Assembly: GCA_964429575.1 (NCBI GenBank)
Contig: CAYSCX010000008.1
Coordinates: forward strand, 28,503 to 92,502
Direction: 5' to 3'
Source of the DNA: CAYSCX01 sp964429575
Lineage (GTDB): Bacteria; Desulfobacterota; Binatia; Binatales; Binataceae
Length of the DNA: 64,000 nt
Of this stretch, positions 9,356 through 16,924 are shown piece by piece. The notes under the pieces were generated by a model. The model saw only the letters and a program-made list of their open reading frames with translations. It searched no databases and had not been told where the DNA came from. Numbering within the stretch: position 1 is the first letter of the stretch; every line of letters begins with the position of its first letter. A program made the translations under genes and the position numbers.

Positions 9356-9934
9356 TTGAGGAACCCTGGCCGCCAGGACGGCGACGAGTCCGCGCTCCTC
9401 GAGCGCGCTAAAAGAGGCGACACCGAAGCGTTCGCGGCTCTGGTCGAACGCTACCAACGGCGGGTCGTCGGCGTTGCGCTAGCGGTCGTGCACAATCAGG
9501 ATGACGCGGTCGAACTCGCACAGGAAGCGTTCGTCCGCGCCTTCCAGAACCTCAAGAAGTTTGAATCGCGCTCCAGTTTTTCCACATGGCTGTACCGCAT
9601 CGCCGCCAACCTCTCGATCGACTTCCGCCGCCGCGAGGGTCGTCACGTCGTTCTTCGCGGTGAAGATGCCGCCGCGGAGATCAGCCGCATCCCGAGCGCC
9701 GAGGGAGACTCCTACCGCGCAGCCGCGCGCAACGAACTCGGCCAGCGCATCCAGAGTGCCCTGCAACAGTTGACGCCGGAACATCGTGCCGTGATACTTT
9801 TACGAGAAGTAGAGGGACTGTCTTACGACGAGATTAGCGGCGTACTGCAAGTGCCGCGCGGCACGGTGATGAGCCGGCTGCACTACGCGCGCGGTCGCCT
9901 GCGCGTAATTCTCAAGGATCTGGCGGAGGGCTGA
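9356..9934 (+). CDS. ECF-type RNA polymerase sigma factor
   Basis: The 192-residue protein has region 2 (ALVERYQRRVVGVALAVVHNQDDAVELAQEAFVRAF then STWLYRIAANLSIDFRRR) and region 4 (LTPEHRAVILLREVEGLSYDEISGVLQVPRGTVMSRLHYAR) of RpoE-like extracytoplasmic-function sigma factors. A TTG start at 9356 gives the full region 2; there is no better ATG. The gene is followed after 6 bases by a zinc-finger anti-sigma factor, the usual pairing, so the sigma factor is probably held inactive until an envelope signal. The target promoter is unknown. Confidence 0.9.
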   Translation: MRNPGRQDGDESALLERAKRGDTEAFAALVERYQRRVVGVALAVVHNQDDAVELAQEAFVRAFQNLKKFESRSSFSTWLYRIAANLSIDFRRREGRHVVLRGEDAAAEISRIPSAEGDSYRAAARNELGQRIQSALQQLTPEHRAVILLREVEGLSYDEISGVLQVPRGTVMSRLHYARGRLRVILKDLAEG

Positions 9935-9940
9935 GCAGTC

Positions 9941-10519
9941 ATGGCTGAATGTAGTGAAATTAGCCTGGTGCTCGGCGCCTTCGAGGACGGCGAGCTCGAG
10001 CCGCACGAGATGCAAGAAGTGGCGCGCCACCTCGCGCAGTGCGGCGGGTGCGAGAATGAACTGGCCGGCTACGCGACGGTCGGGCGTGAGCTGCGCGCGC
10101 TGCGCGTCGAACCCGACCTCACCGGATTCTCGGCCGCCGTTATTTCACGCATCCGCGAGAGCGAATCGCCGATTCGCGCCCGTATCGGACGCTCGCTCGG
10201 GCGCATCCGGGAGGAGTTGCAGTCCGCTCTCCCGACCGCCGCGCTCGCCGCGGCTGTCGCGATTCTGACCGCCGTGATCCTCACGCCCTACGCGGGCAGG
10301 ATGCTCGACCGGGCTCTGCCCGGCTCCGAGCTGGCGCAGCTCGAGTCGGGCGCCGGCGTTGCGGCGGAGAACCTGGCCGCCGAAAGCGGCCGGATCGACT
10401 CTGCGGTTCACGATTCACGTACCGTCATTTCACGGCTCGAGGCCCGCTTGCCGTCGGTGGCCGTGTGGAGCGAGCCACGCACCGATACGACCGTTATTTG
10501 GCTTGCCGATCAGCCCTAG
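9941..10519 (+). CDS. anti-sigma factor with zinc-finger (zf-HC2) domain
   Basis: The 192-residue protein begins with the zf-HC2 motif H-x3-C-x2-C (HLAQCGGC, about residues 29-36), has one membrane helix (about residues 99-116) and an extracytoplasmic tail with no known domain. This fits a membrane anti-sigma factor that binds the ECF sigma encoded 6 bases upstream. Its TAG stop (10517-10519) is also the first three bases of a 159-bp repeat element, so the original end of the gene may have been changed by the insertion. Confidence 0.85.
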   Translation: MAECSEISLVLGAFEDGELEPHEMQEVARHLAQCGGCENELAGYATVGRELRALRVEPDLTGFSAAVISRIRESESPIRARIGRSLGRIREELQSALPTAALAAAVAILTAVILTPYAGRMLDRALPGSELAQLESGAGVAAENLAAESGRIDSAVHDSRTVISRLEARLPSVAVWSEPRTDTTVIWLADQP

Positions 10520-10675
10520 CAGGGTGTTGAGAAAGGCCGTGAGTTCGAAGATTCCATCGACTGTGCGCTCAACACCCTGCCTGAAAGCTGGCTTCCTTCC
10601 TAATCTTCTCCCCCTCTGGGGGAGACGCGAGAGAGGGAGCAGGCTGTTGAAGATGCCTTCTTCAACAGCCTGCTA
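10517..10675 (-). repeat. two-hairpin repeat element, copy A (inverse orientation)
   Basis: A 159-bp non-coding element framed by TAGCAGG and CCTGCTA. Read on the minus strand it is about 94 percent identical to copy B at 62655-62813. It has a first hairpin with arms GCAGGCTGTTGAAG and its complement (10639-10673), then a CT-rich spacer containing CTCCCCCAGAGGGGGAG, then a second hairpin with arms GCAGGGTGTTGA. Relatives lie at 21920, 54274 and a half copy at 18497. It fills the gap between the anti-sigma and secreted-protein genes and could end or slow transcription. Confidence 0.85.
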
Positions 10676-10679
10676 AGTC

Positions 10680-11237
10680 ATGCCGTTTCGCCCAGTGACT
10701 CTCGGTGTCGTCGTCGCGGCGGTGTTCGCCATCGCGGGCGGCGCCGACGCACTGGCGCAAGAGCGTCCAGGTTGGGTTGATCTCCAGATCAATTGCGTCC
10801 TCGCCACCGACACCAATGAAGGCGTGGATGTCAAGCTCGCCGATATGAGCGACCGGCTCCGCTCGCTCTTCAGCTACACAACCTACCGCCTCGTCAGCCA
10901 TCAGGACGGACTCATCGAGTTCGGCACCGTGGTCGCGTTCACGCTTCCCGGCGGACGGATCCTCAACGTCCAGCCGCGCGGCATGGTCGATGACATGATC
11001 GCGATGCAACTCGTAATGTTTCAGGGCGCGGAGCCGATGATGACGACCGAGCTTCGGCTCAAGAACCGCGGCATGCTGATCGTCGGCGGCCCGCGCTACG
11101 AAAAGGGCATGCTGATCGTCTCGATCGCGGCCAACACCACCAGGCGGCGCGACAAGAACAGGTTGCCGGCGGCGTCGGCCACTGCCGACGCCTCGCGAGG
11201 CGAGAAGGGCTCACAGATTCCCGCCGCGCGCCGGTGA
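10680..11237 (+). CDS. secreted protein of unknown function
   Basis: The 185-residue protein has an N-terminal signal peptide (hydrophobic residues about 6-24, likely cleavage after ADALAQ). The mature part is a beta-rich domain of about 120 residues with segments FGTVVAFTLPGGRILNVQPR and MLIVGGPRYEKGMLIVSIAAN, then a basic, disordered tail. I do not recognise a named family. It follows the sigma/anti-sigma pair with a repeat between, so it may belong to the same stress regulon, but that is only suggested by position. The ATG is 5 bases after the repeat end, so the element must carry or displace its leader. Confidence 0.7.
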   Translation: MPFRPVTLGVVVAAVFAIAGGADALAQERPGWVDLQINCVLATDTNEGVDVKLADMSDRLRSLFSYTTYRLVSHQDGLIEFGTVVAFTLPGGRILNVQPRGMVDDMIAMQLVMFQGAEPMMTTELRLKNRGMLIVGGPRYEKGMLIVSIAANTTRRRDKNRLPAASATADASRGEKGSQIPAARR

Positions 11238-11400
11238 TCAGCGCGGCCGCGCGTTGAGCGCGCCGTCCAGCCGTATCGTCTCACCGTTTAGGATCGCGTT
11301 TTCGACAATGTGACGCGCCAGCGCCGCGTATTCGCGCGGCTGGCCGCCAAACTGCCGGTCGAAAAACGCCGTTAAGACGCGCGTCGGTGTGTAGCCTCGG
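11238..11400 (-). pseudogene. 3' remnant of a short-chain dehydrogenase/reductase gene
   Basis: The minus strand, read from the stop at 11238-11240, encodes about 50 residues ending [20 protein letters not shown] and then LNARPR. That is the characteristic C-terminus of short-chain dehydrogenases of the 3-hydroxyacyl-CoA dehydrogenase type (HIVEN, LNGE, IRLDGA). The catalytic and cofactor-binding parts are missing. Upstream, the frame loses similarity near 11375-11400, exactly where the lower-GC restriction-modification island begins. The simplest reading is that the island replaced or split this gene. Confidence 0.7.
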
Positions 11401-11746
11401 TGAAGTGTTCTTGAAGAGCGAGGGTACTGCTAGACGGTCGAGATTTTGGTCTAGACTGTTCTTTTTTCCAACGTCCAGTATCAAGCAGTTCAGGCGGCTG
11501 CTCGCGGCTCTTTCGCGAAACGGCGTTCTTTGTTATCTGCTTGCCTTGGCGCTTTTGAGCGACCCGCAACACGGGGAACTCGACACCTTCGCACAAGCAG
11601 GGCTTTCCTTCGGCGCCACCCGAAAGGATGTCCCACCAGTTCCTTCGTTGCTTGCTGCCGCGCGCGGCCATCTTGACCATAGCCTCGTCGATGAGGTTGA
11701 CCACATCTTTATAGCCGTTATCGCTGAGCCATTTGCGGCAGGTCAT
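11372..11746 (-). CDS. small protein of unknown function in the defence-like island
   Basis: The 124-residue product is basic and Trp-containing, with a conserved-looking N-terminal part ([44 protein letters not shown], ending GRWKKEQ near residue 98). The last 25 residues are low-complexity and probably run across the island junction. The ATG overlaps the TGA of the preceding gene (11743-11746) and has a perfect GGAGGA ribosome site inside it, so the two proteins are made together. I cannot assign a function; the context is a restriction-modification cluster. Confidence 0.65.
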   Translation of the reverse strand: MTCRKWLSDNGYKDVVNLIDEAMVKMAARGSKQRRNWWDILSGGAEGKPCLCEGVEFPVLRVAQKRQGKQITKNAVSRKSREQPPELLDTGRWKKEQSRPKSRPSSSTLALQEHFTEATHRRAS

Positions 11747-12564
11747 ACTTCCTCCGGTTCGTCATCTTCAGCACCATCGTCATCTCCCAGGGATTGCCAG
11801 ATATGAACTCGGTTCTGTCGTCCGGTCTCTATCATCCAGATTTGGTCCTCTCCGTTCACAAGCTGAATGATACTTCGAACGAAGAGGATCCGGAACAGAA
11901 AACGCACGTTTTGAAGCTCGTCTTCAGTTTTGTGCGGGAAGATGAACCGCGCGACGGCGGTCGTTTCGTCAATGAGATACTTCTCGCCCCGTTTCTGAAT
12001 AGTCGCTACCTCATCCTGAGTTCTGAGCTTTCCGGAACGAAATCGTCCGTCGACATGGTAAATGGAGTAGCCGACGAAGTGGTCCTCGATGAATCGTAAG
12101 ATGTTCTCGAAATAGTTTTCATCAGAATCGTCGGAGAACTTGAGGTTTGTCTTTAGTTCAGGTGTGCCAATAGTCTTGAGTCGGGCAAGCAGACTGTCCT
12201 TGTAGAATAGTGCGTCGAGAGTCGTCCTCAAATGCGTCTCGTTGGTAAGAGGCATTAGGAAATCGTAAATCATTACGTCCGAGCTGCTCGGATCGTAGCT
12301 GGTGACGACGCGTCGGACTTGAGTGACGTGCCGCTTGAATTTTGGCCAACTTACGAATTTTCGGAATGCTTCGGATACTCGATACTGATCCGGCCCGATC
12401 TTCTCAATTAGGTCCTTGTAGTGCTTGCTAAGGTACGTGTTCAGCGTGCCGGGTTTTTCCCATCCGGTAGCCTCGCGGAATTCTTCCTTTGTGAATGGCT
12501 CCTGGGACTGTAGATGCTCAAGAAGGAAGCGATGCGCCGCGCGTTGAGTGGTGTCGTCTGCCAT
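11743..12564 (-). CDS. protein of unknown function, possible winged-helix N-terminus
   Basis: The 273-residue protein begins with a helical segment that looks like a winged-helix DNA-binding domain (PFTKEEFREATGW then TLNTYLSKHYKDLI, residues about 22-55). It continues with a conserved-looking core (FKRHVTQVRRVVTSYDP, MPLTNETHLRTTLDALFYKD, YLIDETTAVARFIFP, VNGEDQIWMIE) and ends in an acidic tail. I know no named family. An ATG at 12564 is preceded by a GTG at 12567. It lies 174 bases downstream of the nuclease gene and overlaps the next small gene by ATGA. Codon use is less GC-rich than in the flanking genes. Confidence 0.75.
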   Translation of the reverse strand: MADDTTQRAAHRFLLEHLQSQEPFTKEEFREATGWEKPGTLNTYLSKHYKDLIEKIGPDQYRVSEAFRKFVSWPKFKRHVTQVRRVVTSYDPSSSDVMIYDFLMPLTNETHLRTTLDALFYKDSLLARLKTIGTPELKTNLKFSDDSDENYFENILRFIEDHFVGYSIYHVDGRFRSGKLRTQDEVATIQKRGEKYLIDETTAVARFIFPHKTEDELQNVRFLFRILFVRSIIQLVNGEDQIWMIETGRQNRVHIWQSLGDDDGAEDDEPEEV

Positions 12565-12738
12565 CACATTCGCTCATGGCGCCATGCGCCAGATCCGAAT
12601 CGGCCGAAAACAAGTTGTCAAGCCTCGTAATTTTAGCCCTTCGGCGGTTTCCAATAAATAAGGGAATTTAGGCGGGCTTTGACGTAATATGGGCAACCAG
12701 TTCTCGGATCTCAGGGGCTGGCCGGGACTTCTGTCGAA

Positions 12739-13155
12739 TTAGAGCTTGCCCTGATTTGCTCTTGCGACGAAACCTTCGAGGGTCAGGATGTCAACCTTAT
12801 CTGCGTCCACGAGATACGATTTCAGACCGCCACCAACATAAAAGTTTCGTAACTTCCAACCCTCGCCGCCGAGTACAAGATATGCCTCGTCATAGGTGCC
12901 CTGGCGGACGGCGTCGGCTAGGCAGATAACCTCGAACGGAACTTTCTGCTCAGCTGTGCCGGACACTTGTTGCCATTTGAGCGACACTAAATATTTGAGT
13001 CCGTTCTTTTCGGCGATTACGTCGACGAAATGCCTGCCGCCGCCGAACCGATCACCGATATGTTGTTGTGTGAGATATGCGTAACCGCCGCGCTTGAGCG
13101 CGGGCAGAATCATCGCTTCGAGAACTCCGCCCGTTGTGGTGCTTCGCGGAGACAT
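12739..13155 (-). CDS. PD-(D/E)XK-like restriction endonuclease
   Basis: The 138-residue protein has the layout of a small PD-(D/E)XK nuclease: an Asp in HFVDVIAE followed after a beta turn by YLVSLKWQQ, where the Lys is the catalytic one and Ser takes the place of the usual acidic residue. The following QVSGTAEQKVPFEVI helix is typical of this group. The gene starts 3 bases after the stop of the Dam-type methylase gene, so the pair is best read as a type II restriction-modification system. The recognition site is inferred from the partner only. Confidence 0.7.
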   Translation of the reverse strand: MSPRSTTTGGVLEAMILPALKRGGYAYLTQQHIGDRFGGGRHFVDVIAEKNGLKYLVSLKWQQVSGTAEQKVPFEVICLADAVRQGTYDEAYLVLGGEGWKLRNFYVGGGLKSYLVDADKVDILTLEGFVARANQGKL

Positions 13156-13158
13156 TAC

Positions 13159-13965
13159 TTAGAAATTCTTGATCGCGAGAACCTCTCGAGCCGGTGTGCG
13201 ATCGCCAGTGCAACTGATCATACGAGGCGCCTCGAGAAAATTAAGTGTGAATTTTAGCTTCCGGTAGAGGGCCACAATTCGCTCAGTGGCTTGGTTCGAG
13301 AGTACGACTGGACCTGGGTGCTTCGCGAGCCACTCGGCTGCGCGTACCTGCTCCTCCCAACTGAATCCCTGCTTTGAATATTGCGTGAACTGGACGTCGT
13401 ATGGTGGATCGGCGTAGACAAAATCGTCTGGTTCGAGAGGGACCACGGCGAAATCCATGTTTGCGAAGTCGCAGTTCGCGAAGAGTCTCCGATACGGCGT
13501 AAAGTCTCGCGTATACGTGATTTGCGCATATCGGCCGAATGGGACGTTGAAACCCCCGCTGCGATTGAATCTGCAGAGACCGTTGTAACCGGTTCGGTTG
13601 AGGTAGTAGAACAGCGCCGCGGCCTCCTCGCCATCGGCTTCGCCCTCCGCGAGAAGTTGGTTGAAGCGATCGCGTTGCTCGTAGTACGCGCGCTCCTTGT
13701 TAATCATCGCGACCGAGGTTTTCAGGCCGCGCTTGAGCGAGCGATAGAAATTTATCAGATGCGGATTGATATCGTTGAGTAATGCCTCGTCTGGAGAGAG
13801 TCCGGCGGTAACTGCAAGTCCCCCGCAAAACGGCTCTACGAGGCGACGATGTTTGTGATCAGCCCACAAAGCGCGCAAGTGTGGGACCTGCCACCGCTTC
13901 CCGCCGGCCCACTTCAACGGCGGCTTGAAATCGCCGTTCGCGTCCACCTTCCTCACCTTGCTCAT
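13159..13965 (-). CDS. dam: DNA adenine methylase (Dam/DpnM type)
   Basis: This enzyme methylates adenine N6, most often in GATC. The 268-residue protein has the SAM-binding motif as PPLKWAGGKRW near the N-terminus, the VEPFCGG motif, LNDINPHLINFY and the catalytic DPPY (about residue 190). Length matches Dam and DpnM. The ATG at 13965 is preferred over the TTG six bases upstream. It precedes the nuclease gene by 3 bases, pointing to a protective methylase. The promoter region has an AGCTCC/GGAGCT hairpin at 14038-14059. Confidence 0.9.
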   Translation of the reverse strand: MSKVRKVDANGDFKPPLKWAGGKRWQVPHLRALWADHKHRRLVEPFCGGLAVTAGLSPDEALLNDINPHLINFYRSLKRGLKTSVAMINKERAYYEQRDRFNQLLAEGEADGEEAAALFYYLNRTGYNGLCRFNRSGGFNVPFGRYAQITYTRDFTPYRRLFANCDFANMDFAVVPLEPDDFVYADPPYDVQFTQYSKQGFSWEEQVRAAEWLAKHPGPVVLSNQATERIVALYRKLKFTLNFLEAPRMISCTGDRTPAREVLAIKNF

Positions 13966-14064
13966 CCCCAATCATGGAGTTATCACAGGCTTTTCGATTG
14001 CGGAAATGGCTTTCATGGTAGTTTCAACAGACGCTTAAGCTCCTCCCTGTGGCGGAGCTGGGAT

Positions 14065-14214
14065 TCACAAATCGATTCCCCTCTCACTGGAGAGGCGCAT
14101 CAATTCGTCCGTGAAAAACGCCCCGCGAGACTTGCGGATGCGCCCCAAGGCCACTTGGTACTTGGTTTCCGACAGCGCGGCGAAAATGAGTTCCGAGGGA
14201 GAGCGCTTCGCCAC
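14065..14214 (-). CDS. possible small gene or gene remnant upstream of the methylase
   Basis: A 49-codon frame from GTG 14214 reads basic and helical (SPSELIFAALSETKYQVALG, then RIRKSRGAFFTDELMRLSSE). It has no clear ribosome site, and an in-frame stop lies not far upstream, so it may be a small protein encoded before the methylase or the tail of a lost gene at the island's other edge. I do not recognise it. The 284-bp gap that contains it holds nothing else except the short hairpin at 14038-14059. Confidence 0.3.
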   Translation of the reverse strand: MAKRSPSELIFAALSETKYQVALGRIRKSRGAFFTDELMRLSSERGIDL

Positions 14215-14255
14215 GATCGTCGCGGCTACACCCGTCTAGGTCCTACCTCCGCCAC

Positions 14256-15419
14256 TCATCCCACCTCCGCCACCCTCGGCAGCACCTTGGTGTGGAACAA
14301 CTCGATGGTCTTCATCAGCCGATCGTGCGGAATCAGCGAATTGTACATCCACGCGAAAATCCACCTGACCGGCAGCCGCTTCGCCATCGTCTCGAGCTGG
14401 CGCGTCACAGTATCGACGGTTCCCACAAACGCAAGCCCGTTCGTCCACAAGTCCGCGGGCTCGCCGGTCTTCGGATCCTCGAGCCCCTTTGAAAATCCAA
14501 ATGGCTCGAACCACTCATGGCCGCAGAAGTAGCCGCCCTCGCGCCACAGATGCATCGCCTCCTCGTCGGTATCCGCGATGATCACGTCGCGCAGCACGCC
14601 CATTCCTTCGCCGAGCGGCTTGCCCGAGACTTCCGCGTACAGTTCGCAAAGCTGGTGCTCGAACTGCGGATAGAGCGGCGGCAGCACCGCAGTGACGCCC
14701 TCCTGAGCGCACCAGCGGATGCTCCGCTCGGATGACGCGAACGGCTGAAAGAGGGGCGGATGCGGCTTCTGGAGCGGCTTTGGCACCACTCCGACTGCCT
14801 TCACGATGCCGTCTTCCACGCCTCCGCCCCACTTGACGGTCGCATCCAGTCCCCACGGCGTAGCGCCGGGTGGAACCTTCCAGTACTTGCCCTGGTACGA
14901 GAGCAGGTCCTTGGTCCACGCGAGCTTGATTATCCGGAAGCACTCTTCGAATGCTTCGCGGTTCGCCGCATCGATGGCATCGTGCTGATGCGGCAATGCA
15001 CCGCTCACGCCATGGGTCTGCTGCGCCATGATGTCCACCCAGCGGCGCTGATAGCCGCGCGCAAAGCCGGCATTGGCGCGCCCGCCGGTCATGTGATCGA
15101 GCATCGCGATGTCTTCGGCGACGCGAATCGGATTTGACGCGGGCAGCACGATTCCGAGCTGACCGACCCGCAGTTGTTTGGTCTGCATGCCGACGAACAG
15201 GTCGAGCATCACCGGGTTGTTCGACATCTCGAAGCCTTCGATATGGAAATGGTGCTCGGTGAAGCTGATCGAGTCGTAGCCGATGTCATCGGCAAGCCGC
15301 GCCTGCGCGGATAGTTCGCGCAGCATCTGCTGATAGAGCGAGTTGTTGAGACCGACACGGCCCTTTTCGATGTCGGGCTTGGATCCAACCGTTGGCAGGT
15401 AGAAAAGCGAAACTTTCAT
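14256..15419 (-). CDS. LLM-class flavin-dependent monooxygenase
   Basis: The 387-residue protein is a luciferase-like (F)MN or F420 oxidoreductase: it opens MKVSLFYLPTVG, has SFTEHHFHIEGFEMSNNPV (about residues 46-64), the TIM-barrel strand QLGIVLPASNPIRVAEDIAMLDHMTGGRANAGFARGYQ split over about 92-130, and ends with a family-typical helix. ATG 15419 is chosen because the upstream extension has no similarity. The substrate is unknown. It is divergent from an esterase gene across a 232-bp gap. Confidence 0.88.
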   Translation of the reverse strand: MKVSLFYLPTVGSKPDIEKGRVGLNNSLYQQMLRELSAQARLADDIGYDSISFTEHHFHIEGFEMSNNPVMLDLFVGMQTKQLRVGQLGIVLPASNPIRVAEDIAMLDHMTGGRANAGFARGYQRRWVDIMAQQTHGVSGALPHQHDAIDAANREAFEECFRIIKLAWTKDLLSYQGKYWKVPPGATPWGLDATVKWGGGVEDGIVKAVGVVPKPLQKPHPPLFQPFASSERSIRWCAQEGVTAVLPPLYPQFEHQLCELYAEVSGKPLGEGMGVLRDVIIADTDEEAMHLWREGGYFCGHEWFEPFGFSKGLEDPKTGEPADLWTNGLAFVGTVDTVTRQLETMAKRLPVRWIFAWMYNSLIPHDRLMKTIELFHTKVLPRVAEVG

Positions 15420-15651
15420 CGTTACCTCTTGCTGCCCGCGATGTGAACCTTGTACGCGCGCCCCGACTTTAGGACGCCATTGGATAGGCCACAAGCGCCA
15501 CGCACGATTCGCGCACTTTCCACGCCTCCGGCCGCGATTCCGTCGTCGTCGATGTCGCCGCGAGCCCGGCCGTACTGATTGATTTCATCCGCGCAAAGTT
15601 GCGATTGTAAGCGGTGCCCGTGCGGCATCCGCCCATGCAAGGAGAACCACC

Positions 15652-16542
15652 ATGTCACAGCAGCAACTCGACACGATCATCCAGATGCTCAGGGCGCGAC
15701 CCATTGCGCAGGCGCCGACCATCGAGCAGACCCGCGCAGGATTCGAGCAGATGGCGGGTCTTTTCCCGGTTGACGCCGAGGTGAAGCGCGAGCCCATTCA
15801 AGCTGGTGGCGTACCTTCCGAATGGGTCTCCGCCCCCGATGCCGACGCGGGCCGCGCGGTGCTTTACCTGCACGGCGGCGGCTATGTGATCGGATCGATC
15901 AATACTCATCGCGCGCTCGCGGCACGCCTGTCGCGAGCGGCCAAGGCGCGCGTACTGGTCATCGACTATCGGCTCGCGCCGGAGCATCCGCATCCCGCCG
16001 CCGTCGATGATGCTGTGGCGGCGTACCGCTGGATGCTTTCGACCGGGCTCAAGCCGACGCGCATCGCGGTCGCCGGTGACTCGGCGGGCGGCGGGTTAAC
16101 GGTCGCGACGCTGGTCGCAATCCGCGACGCGAAGCTGGCGACTCCGGGAGCCGGCGCGTGCCTGTCGCCGTGGGTGGACCTCGAAGGCATCGGGGAGTCG
16201 ATGACCACCAAGGCGGCGGTCGATCCGATGGTGCAGAAGGAGGGGCTGATCGGGATGGCGAAGGCCTACCTGGGCGGGAAGGATCCGCGCACGCCGCTCG
16301 CCGCGCCGCTTTACGCGGACTTGAGCGGACTGCCGCCGCTGCTAATCCAAGTCGGCACGGCGGAGACGCTGCTCGATGATTCAACGCGCATAGCGGAGCG
16401 CGCGCGCAAAGCAGGCGTAAAGGTGACGCTTGAGCCGTGGGAGAATATGATTCACGTCTTCCAGCTCTTCGCGCCGATGCTCGATGAGGGTCAGCAGGCG
16501 ATCGAAAAGATTGGCGCGTTCGTTCGCGAGCACGCGGCGTAG
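15652..16542 (+). CDS. alpha/beta hydrolase of the hormone-sensitive lipase family
   Basis: The 296-residue esterase has the family's oxyanion motif HGGG (residues 74-77), the nucleophile elbow GDSAG with Ser144, an acidic pair in ETLLDDS (about 238-244) and the catalytic His in MIHVF (about 268-272). It should hydrolyse short acyl esters in the cytoplasm; there is no signal peptide. The ribosome site AAGGAGAA lies about 8 bases before the ATG. It is a single-gene unit divergent from the LLM monooxygenase. Confidence 0.9.
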   Translation: MSQQQLDTIIQMLRARPIAQAPTIEQTRAGFEQMAGLFPVDAEVKREPIQAGGVPSEWVSAPDADAGRAVLYLHGGGYVIGSINTHRALAARLSRAAKARVLVIDYRLAPEHPHPAAVDDAVAAYRWMLSTGLKPTRIAVAGDSAGGGLTVATLVAIRDAKLATPGAGACLSPWVDLEGIGESMTTKAAVDPMVQKEGLIGMAKAYLGGKDPRTPLAAPLYADLSGLPPLLIQVGTAETLLDDSTRIAERARKAGVKVTLEPWENMIHVFQLFAPMLDEGQQAIEKIGAFVREHAA

Positions 16543-16631
16543 CGCACGCTCAGAAGTTTCGGGGCCGGTCGCGCGTTGCGGCGGGCCGTTTCATTTTCGC
16601 GGTGAGTTGCGGGCGACCAGAGATTGGCTGG

Positions 16632-16907
16632 CTAGGGCTTGAGGCGCGGATCGTCAGTCGCGATGCATTGCGCGTGATCGAGCGCCGCCTTGCTTGGTTC
16701 GTTCTTCTGCGTGACGCCCGCGCGGTGCAGAAACTTGGCGCCCTCACATTCGTAAGCGTGGTCATGCGCGCTGAACACGCGCCACTTCGAAAGCGGCGCG
16801 CTCACGTCGTAGCTGGTCCCGACGGCGGGCGGAATCATCAGGTACCATCCGGCCATCAGCACCATGCAGATGTGAACCAGGCAGGTCTTGATGTGCGAGC
16901 TGCGCAA
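16632..16907 (-). CDS. small secreted protein of unknown function
   Basis: The 91-residue product has a hydrophobic N-terminus (about residues 7-27, VHICMVLMAGWYLMIPPAVG) and a mature part with two cysteines that ends ALDHAQCIATDDPRLKP. The start of the mature part, APLSKWRVFSAHDHAYEC, is compact and polar. Small proteins with this PPAVG..SKW..A.EC..QCIATDDPRL layout recur in related genomes as I recall them, but have no function. It is 18 bases upstream of where fabH ends, on the same strand, in the opposite order to translation. Confidence 0.55.
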   Translation of the reverse strand: MRSSHIKTCLVHICMVLMAGWYLMIPPAVGTSYDVSAPLSKWRVFSAHDHAYECEGAKFLHRAGVTQKNEPSKAALDHAQCIATDDPRLKP

Positions 16908-16924
16908 GATTGATGCGGCCTGCG

